A program made the position numbers and the translations under genes. This document shows, in pieces, positions 6,874 to 9,977 of a stretch of 9,977 bases of DNA. The stretch's first letter is position 1, and each line of letters begins with the position of its first letter. The DNA comes from an uncultured bacterium (GTDB lineage: Bacteria; Cyanobacteriota; Vampirovibrionia; Gastranaerophilales; Gastranaerophilaceae). The stretch is taken from positions 1-9,977 of the forward strand of contig CACZPB010000120.1 of NCBI GenBank assembly GCA_902782905.1, written 5' to 3'. Under the pieces are notes generated by a model. The model did not search any database, had not been told where the DNA came from, and saw nothing but the letters and a program-made list of their open reading frames with translations.

Positions 6874-7147
6874 CGAACCTGAAAAAGATTTAGAATATTA
6901 TATGAACCTTCCTTGGACACTTATTGAAGGAACAGACCTTGATTTTAACGGTAATCCGTATCATTATATTGAAATTAAGGAAATACCAAGTTTTGCATTT
7001 TGTGCAAAAACCAGAGAAAAGGCATTAGAAAACTACAAAAAACAACTTAGATTATCGCTAATGCTAATGCTGGAAGACGGGGACCACATAATAGAACCGG
7101 GGGAAGAAACCGAAGACGATATAGATTGGGAGAGCATATGCCCGTAA
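6866..7147 (+). CDS. HicB-like (HicB_lk antitoxin-fold) protein, no HicA partner
   Basis: A 93-residue protein with the compact HicB-like partial RNase H fold: EYYMNLPWTLIEG, a strand YHYIEIKEIPSFAFCAKTRE, then EKALENYKKQLRLSLMLML and the closing DGDHIIEP. This order (YYM-LP, E-P-, A-t-eeAl-n, le-g--IP-P) is typical of the family. No C-terminal DNA-binding HTH or ribbon-helix domain follows; the protein ends in an acidic tail (EETEDDIDWE). No HicA (a roughly 60-residue double-stranded-RNA-binding toxin with the catalytic His) is encoded next to it, so it is an orphan and need not be an antitoxin. ATG 6866 overlaps the stop of the GerMN gene by eight bases and its own end overlaps rimI by ten, so translation of the three is probably coupled. 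Some solitary HicB-like proteins exist; function unknown. Confidence 0.75.
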   Translation: MTNEPEKDLEYYMNLPWTLIEGTDLDFNGNPYHYIEIKEIPSFAFCAKTREKALENYKKQLRLSLMLMLEDGDHIIEPGEETEDDIDWESICP

Positions 7148-7680
7148 TGAAAAAAATATCTGAAATAACAATAAAACCAATGACCAAAGATGATATTGAA
7201 GATGTTGTCGTTATTGAATCAGAAGCATACGGTAAACATCACTGGGCAAAATCATCTTTTTATGATGAAATGTCAAACAACCTCGCAAAATATTATGTTG
7301 CAAAGACTCCTGATGGAGAAACAGTCGGATACGCAGGAACTTGGCATATAATTGACGAGGGACACATTACAACAATTGCAGTCAAAAACGATTATTTGAG
7401 AAACCATATCGGAGAAGCTATTATTCATAAAATCATTGAAGATTGCTATAAAGACGAAATTAAATATCTTACACTTGAAGTCAGAGTTTCAAATATTCCG
7501 GCAATCAAACTTTACGAAAAATACGGATTTCAATCTCTTGGAACACGCAAAGGATATTATCAAGATAACGGTGAAGATGCTCTTATAATGTGGACTGAAA
7601 ACATATTTTATGACAAATTTAAAACGATTTATAACAACAACTGTGAAAAATTAACTACGCTGATTAAAATAAATGAGTAA
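7138..7680 (+). CDS. rimI: Ribosomal-protein-alanine N-acetyltransferase family (RimI-like GNAT)
   Basis: A 180-residue GNAT enzyme that in the RimI family transfers acetyl from acetyl-CoA to the N-terminal alanine of ribosomal protein S18 and related proteins. Seen features: the acceptor-loop region ESEAYGKHHWAKSSFYDEM (27-45), GYAGTWHIIDEGHITTIAVKNDYLR, LTLEVRVSNIPAIKLYEKYGF with Glu114 and Tyr126 at the catalytic positions, and the ending GYYQDNGEDALIMW. The pyrophosphate loop, usually R/QxxGxG/A, reads LRNHIG at 87-92: the first Gly is His, although the last Gly remains. A tail of about 28 residues extends beyond the usual end. Start ATG 7138 has GGGAG five bases upstream; ATG 7147 (TAATG overlap) is possible. 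It overlaps both neighbours, with BioY starting at 7673. The family is clear; the S18 substrate is inferred. Confidence 0.88.
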   Translation: MPVMKKISEITIKPMTKDDIEDVVVIESEAYGKHHWAKSSFYDEMSNNLAKYYVAKTPDGETVGYAGTWHIIDEGHITTIAVKNDYLRNHIGEAIIHKIIEDCYKDEIKYLTLEVRVSNIPAIKLYEKYGFQSLGTRKGYYQDNGEDALIMWTENIFYDKFKTIYNNNCEKLTTLIKINE

Positions 7681-8353
7681 GAGAATACAAAAACAATTAA
7701 ATAGCTTCAAATATAAAGGTGAACCCATTAGAATCACCTTAGGTACCCTTATTATGACGGGACTTTGTGTACTGCTGATTATTGTTGCAACCTTTACCCA
7801 GATAACGATAAAACATCCTTATTTGCCTTTAGATACAATAAGTTATCTCTCTCAAGATTACCTTTCTGACAGTGACATACTGCACCATTTTATAAAAACT
7901 TATCAGTATATTCCGCAAATACCTGTAGTATTCTTTATTGTAGCACTTATGGGCAGAAAATTTGGCATTTTATCTATAATCGGATACATAATTCTTGGAT
8001 TTTTCTTCCCTATTTTTGCACTCGGAGGCGGCATTAAATATCTGTTTGAATATGGATTCGGCTATATTTTAGCATTTTTACCGGCGGTATTTTTTGCAGG
8101 AACATTGCTCAAAGGGAAAGTGGCTTTTCTAAGGGTTTTGGCGATTTCTACAATCGGAGTTATTACAATACATATACTCGGCATGCTATATATGCTGTTT
8201 ATTGCAACACTCAGACATGCTCCAATGGAGTTGGTAACCAGTTGGATTGCAAACCAAAGCGGAATACAAATTTTATATGATATTTTCTTTACAGTCATCG
8301 CAGTTTATTTAGGCAAACAAGCCAGAAAACTTATCTGGATTGTTATGTGCTGA
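7673..8353 (+). CDS. bioY: BioY-type biotin transporter substrate-binding membrane subunit
   Basis: A 226-residue polytopic membrane protein with the order of BioY proteins (the S component of ECF biotin transporters, which takes up biotin, alone or with EcfA/EcfT). Hydrophobic segments lie near 22-42, 80-98, 100-115, 128-143, 156-176 and 200-214. Diagnostic pieces are YIPQIPVVFFIVALMGRKFG, a helix followed by FFPIFALGGGIKYL, GFGYILAFLPAVFFAG, and ISTIGVITIHILGMLYM. The extra loop between the first two helices and the PQIP/GGGxxYL style resemble cyanobacterial BioY. The ATG overlaps the rimI stop by eight bases (ATGAGTAA) with no clear Shine-Dalgarno, so coupling is likely. No ecfA, ecfT or biotin-synthesis genes are nearby. 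It ends three bases from the convergent kinase gene. Confidence 0.85.
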   Translation: MSKRIQKQLNSFKYKGEPIRITLGTLIMTGLCVLLIIVATFTQITIKHPYLPLDTISYLSQDYLSDSDILHHFIKTYQYIPQIPVVFFIVALMGRKFGILSIIGYIILGFFFPIFALGGGIKYLFEYGFGYILAFLPAVFFAGTLLKGKVAFLRVLAISTIGVITIHILGMLYMLFIATLRHAPMELVTSWIANQSGIQILYDIFFTVIAVYLGKQARKLIWIVMC

Positions 8354-8356
8354 TTT

Positions 8357-9199
8357 CTAACAGCAAATTTCACTTAAACGTGCAAGAATCTTATCTGTAA
8401 TAACTTTGATATAGTCTTTGTCAACCATACCGTTTATTATGCAATCCGATATGCCATATGTTGGTCGTATATATTTCTGCGCAGTTGCATTAACATCCTT
8501 GAACTGCAAATCAGCAGCTTCCCCTGTCTTACCTCTTGACACGGCACGCTTGTACCAGCGCTCTTTTATTACATCTATTGGAGTAAATACATAAACTTTA
8601 ACATCCATAATGTCACGGACTTCTTCATTTAAAACATATAAGCCTTCAGTTAAAATAACTTTAGCCGGCTTTTTAATATCTCCGTCCGGATGAGATTCGC
8701 ATGTAACAAAATCATATTTTGGAGATTGAACAGTTTCACCGCTTTTTAAAAGTTCCAAATGTTTGCGCATTAGCTGTAAATCAATTACATCAGGAGTGTC
8801 AAAACTAAATCCTGTTTTGAAAAGAGCATCATAACTGCCTGCTTCTTTTAATTCCCGAGAAGTATCTTTGTAATAATCATCTTGTCTTATTACAGTATAA
8901 ATACCCTCTTTTTTCTCTTTCATAACAGCTTCAATAGTATTATCCACAAAAACCGTCTTTCCGGAAGCACTCTCGCCTGTGATACCTATAAGAAAAGTTT
9001 TCTTCTTCTCCTGAACAACTTTTCTTGCAATATTCAGAAGGAAGTCATCTGCAACACGCAGAAACAGAGGTTGTTCCTCTTTTTTATCTTCCTCTAAAAT
9101 TTCTTTTAGCGTGTCAACTATATTGGATATGAGCTCCATATCCAAGCGGCTTGAGTAAAAATTATAATTTGTGAATTCTATATCCATTGTCGCTTCCAT
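8357..9199 (-). CDS. P-loop kinase of the uridine kinase / phosphoribulokinase family, with N-terminal extension
   Basis: A 280-residue nucleotide-dependent kinase. Walker A is GESASGKT at 75-82. Next come VIRQDDYYKD (the acid and Tyr that face the nucleoside), FDTPDVIDLQLMRKHLELL, a segment SPKYDFVT, the Walker-B-like VILTEGLYVLN and a lid-like KERWYKRAVSRGKTGEA. This order is that of uridine kinases, which phosphorylate uridine and cytidine, but the family also holds pantothenate kinase and phosphoribulokinase-like enzymes, so the substrate is not settled. About 70 residues precede the P-loop, where uridine kinases usually have about 10; the extension is acidic and helical (IVDTLKEILEEDKKEE). 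I choose ATG 9199 because GGAG sits eight bases upstream at 9208-9211; the 9274 frame would add 25 residues. It is transcribed toward bioY, ends 3 bases from it, and diverges from pgk. Confidence 0.78.
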   Translation of the reverse strand: MEATMDIEFTNYNFYSSRLDMELISNIVDTLKEILEEDKKEEQPLFLRVADDFLLNIARKVVQEKKKTFLIGITGESASGKTVFVDNTIEAVMKEKKEGIYTVIRQDDYYKDTSRELKEAGSYDALFKTGFSFDTPDVIDLQLMRKHLELLKSGETVQSPKYDFVTCESHPDGDIKKPAKVILTEGLYVLNEEVRDIMDVKVYVFTPIDVIKERWYKRAVSRGKTGEAADLQFKDVNATAQKYIRPTYGISDCIINGMVDKDYIKVITDKILARLSEICC

Positions 9200-9207
9200 A
9201 AATGCCA

Positions 9208-9211
9208 CTCC
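9208..9211 (-). promoter_or_regulatory. Ribosome binding site GGAG deciding the start of the kinase gene
   Basis: Minus-strand GGAG eight bases before the ATG at 9199. The in-frame ATG further out at 9274 has no comparable site, and the -10 candidate at 9219-9224 would lie inside that longer gene. Confidence 0.6.
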
Positions 9212-9218
9212 ATGGAAC

Positions 9219-9247
9219 ATTGTAACCCGAAACAGCCGTGATGTGTA
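9219..9247 (-). promoter_or_regulatory. Possible promoter for the kinase gene
   Basis: Minus strand reads TACACA (9242-9247), 17 bases, TACAAT (9219-9224). The -10 matches five of six, the -35 four of six. The transcript would start close to 9212, leaving GGAG almost at its 5' end, a very short leader. Confidence 0.35.
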
Positions 9248-9283
9248 GTGTATGTTACGATTTGTAAAAACCATTTATCCATA

Positions 9284-9308
9284 TAATCACTTATTTACTT
9301 AATCACTT
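9284..9308. repeat. 9-bp direct repeat TAATCACTT, 16 bases apart, at the pgk promoter
   Basis: TAATCACTT occurs at 9284-9292 and again at 9300-9308, start to start 16 bases. Inside, ACTT recurs at 9289, 9297 and 9305, an 8-base period. It covers the region of the pgk -35 and lies upstream of its -10, so it may be an operator shared by the two divergent genes; no known regulator site is recognised. Confidence 0.5.
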
Positions 9309-9320
9309 TTGTGTTAATAT
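9294..9320 (+). promoter_or_regulatory. Likely pgk promoter with extended -10
   Basis: TAATAT (9315-9320) preceded by TG and one base (TGTTAATAT, an extended -10), with a weaker TTTACT (9294-9299) at a short 15-base spacer. The transcript would start near 9327, leaving a leader of about 41 bases with AAGGA at 9354-9358, nine bases before the pgk ATG. Confidence 0.5.
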
Positions 9321-9367
9321 ATTCATGCAATTAAGAAGAGATTTAAATAAAGAAAGGAAAATTTACC

Positions 9368-9977
9368 ATGAAAAAATCAATTAAAGATTTAGGTGACATC
9401 AAAGGTAAAAGAGCATTAGTTCGTGTTGATATCAACGTACCTTTGGATGAAAACAAAAACGTTACGGACGATACAAGAATTCAAGCTATCGTTCCTACAG
9501 TAAACTATTTGAAAGAAAAAGGTGCTAAAATAATTCTTATGGCTCACTTAGGAAGACCAAAAGGTGAAAAAAATCCTGAATTTACTCTAGAGCCGGTTGC
9601 TAAATATATGGCTAAAGTTTTCGGTGAAGAAATAGTATTTATTCCGTCAGTTGAAGAAGCTGCTCCTTATGTAGAAAAGCTTGCTGACGGTCAAATCGCC
9701 TTACTTGAAAATATTCGTTACTACAAAGCTGAAGAAGCAAAAGATGACGATATGACATTTGCAGAAGAACTTGCAAAACTTGGTGATTTCTATGTTAATG
9801 ACGCTTTTGGCGCAGCTCACAGAAACCACACTTCTACTGCTAAATTGGCAAAAATCGTTAAACCTGCTGTTTCAGGCTTATTGATGGAAAAAGAAATCAG
9901 ATGTTTATCTCAAGCTTTAGATAATCCTACAAGACCATTTACAGCAATTGTTGGCGGAGCTAAAGTTTCTTCTAAAA
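9368..9977 (+). CDS. pgk: Phosphoglycerate kinase (N-terminal domain; 3' end outside window)
   Basis: Interconverts 1,3-bisphosphoglycerate and ADP with 3-phosphoglycerate and ATP in glycolysis and gluconeogenesis; cytosolic. The first 203 codons are present, from MKKSIKDLGD to VGGAKVSSK, and no stop is reached. Substrate-binding motifs of the N-terminal domain are visible: RVDINVPL with Arg19, Asp21 and Asn23 (usually RVDFNVPL, so Phe is Ile here), DDTRI, HLGRPKG at 60-66, LLENIRYYKAEEAKDD, and VNDAFGAAHRNHTST, followed by GLLMEKEI. The nucleotide-binding C-terminal half lies beyond the edge. The ATG is placed by AAGGA nine bases upstream. It diverges from the kinase gene across a 168-base intergenic region containing the repeat at 9284-9308 and its own promoter. 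Confidence 0.97.
   Translation, partial: MKKSIKDLGDIKGKRALVRVDINVPLDENKNVTDDTRIQAIVPTVNYLKEKGAKIILMAHLGRPKGEKNPEFTLEPVAKYMAKVFGEEIVFIPSVEEAAPYVEKLADGQIALLENIRYYKAEEAKDDDMTFAEELAKLGDFYVNDAFGAAHRNHTSTAKLAKIVKPAVSGLLMEKEIRCLSQALDNPTRPFTAIVGGAKVSSK

Noticed and set aside
6866..7147. A complete HicAB toxin-antitoxin system
   Set aside because: Only the HicB-like half is present; the neighbours are GerMN and RimI, not a HicA toxin.
8062..8298. Leftward frame antisense to bioY, and the rightward frame 8882-9097 antisense to the kinase
   Set aside because: Shadows of conserved genes with no start signal.
8348..8365. TGCTG-8-CAGCA inverted repeat across the bioY and kinase stops as a terminator
   Set aside because: Only a five-base stem, and no run of T follows on either strand.

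Overview
The window is AT-rich bacterial chromosome, almost wall-to-wall with genes, using the standard code (TAA, TAG and TGA all end genes). Most ribosome binding sites are AGGAGG-like. The gene mix (a cyanobacterial-type BioY, a DUF2993/LmeA-like exported protein, a membrane-anchored GerMN protein, YggT, MutS, phosphoglycerate kinase) together with low GC suggests a non-photosynthetic relative of Cyanobacteria, such as the gut Melainabacteria/Gastranaerophilales. This is an inference from protein style, not a database match; an AT-rich Firmicute is less likely but not excluded.

Layout. Positions 1-4678 hold a leftward gene string: mutS (mismatch repair), mtnP (methylthioadenosine phosphorylase), a YggT-family membrane protein, and a TPR protein that runs off the left edge just after the start of a glycosyltransferase-like domain. 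From 4718 a tight rightward operon runs to 8353: a membrane-anchored protein of unknown function, a DUF2993/LmeA-like exported protein, a GerMN-domain protein, a lone HicB-like protein, RimI-type acetyltransferase and BioY. It meets head-on, 3 bases apart, a leftward P-loop kinase of the uridine kinase family (8357-9199). Phosphoglycerate kinase (pgk) starts rightward at 9368 and runs off the right edge.

The two large operons diverge from about 40 bases (4679-4717). There, good sigma70-type promoters on both strands overlap in their -10 boxes, and the mutS promoter places the transcription start at, or one base from, the mutS ATG, so mutS may be leaderless. A second divergent region (9200-9367) lies between the kinase and pgk and carries a phased repeat overlapping the pgk promoter.

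How the genes work together: the left operon mixes housekeeping functions (DNA repair, methylthioadenosine salvage, envelope). The right operon begins with three proteins that all carry an N-terminal membrane or export signal, which suggests a small cell-envelope module, followed by protein acetylation and vitamin uptake. I see no tRNA, rRNA, CRISPR array, insertion sequence, phage gene or defence system. The most unusual items are the interlocked bidirectional promoter, a GC-rich 52-base patch between two operon genes, the orphan HicB-like gene and the phased repeat at pgk. I do not see clear evidence of a wholly new biological system here.
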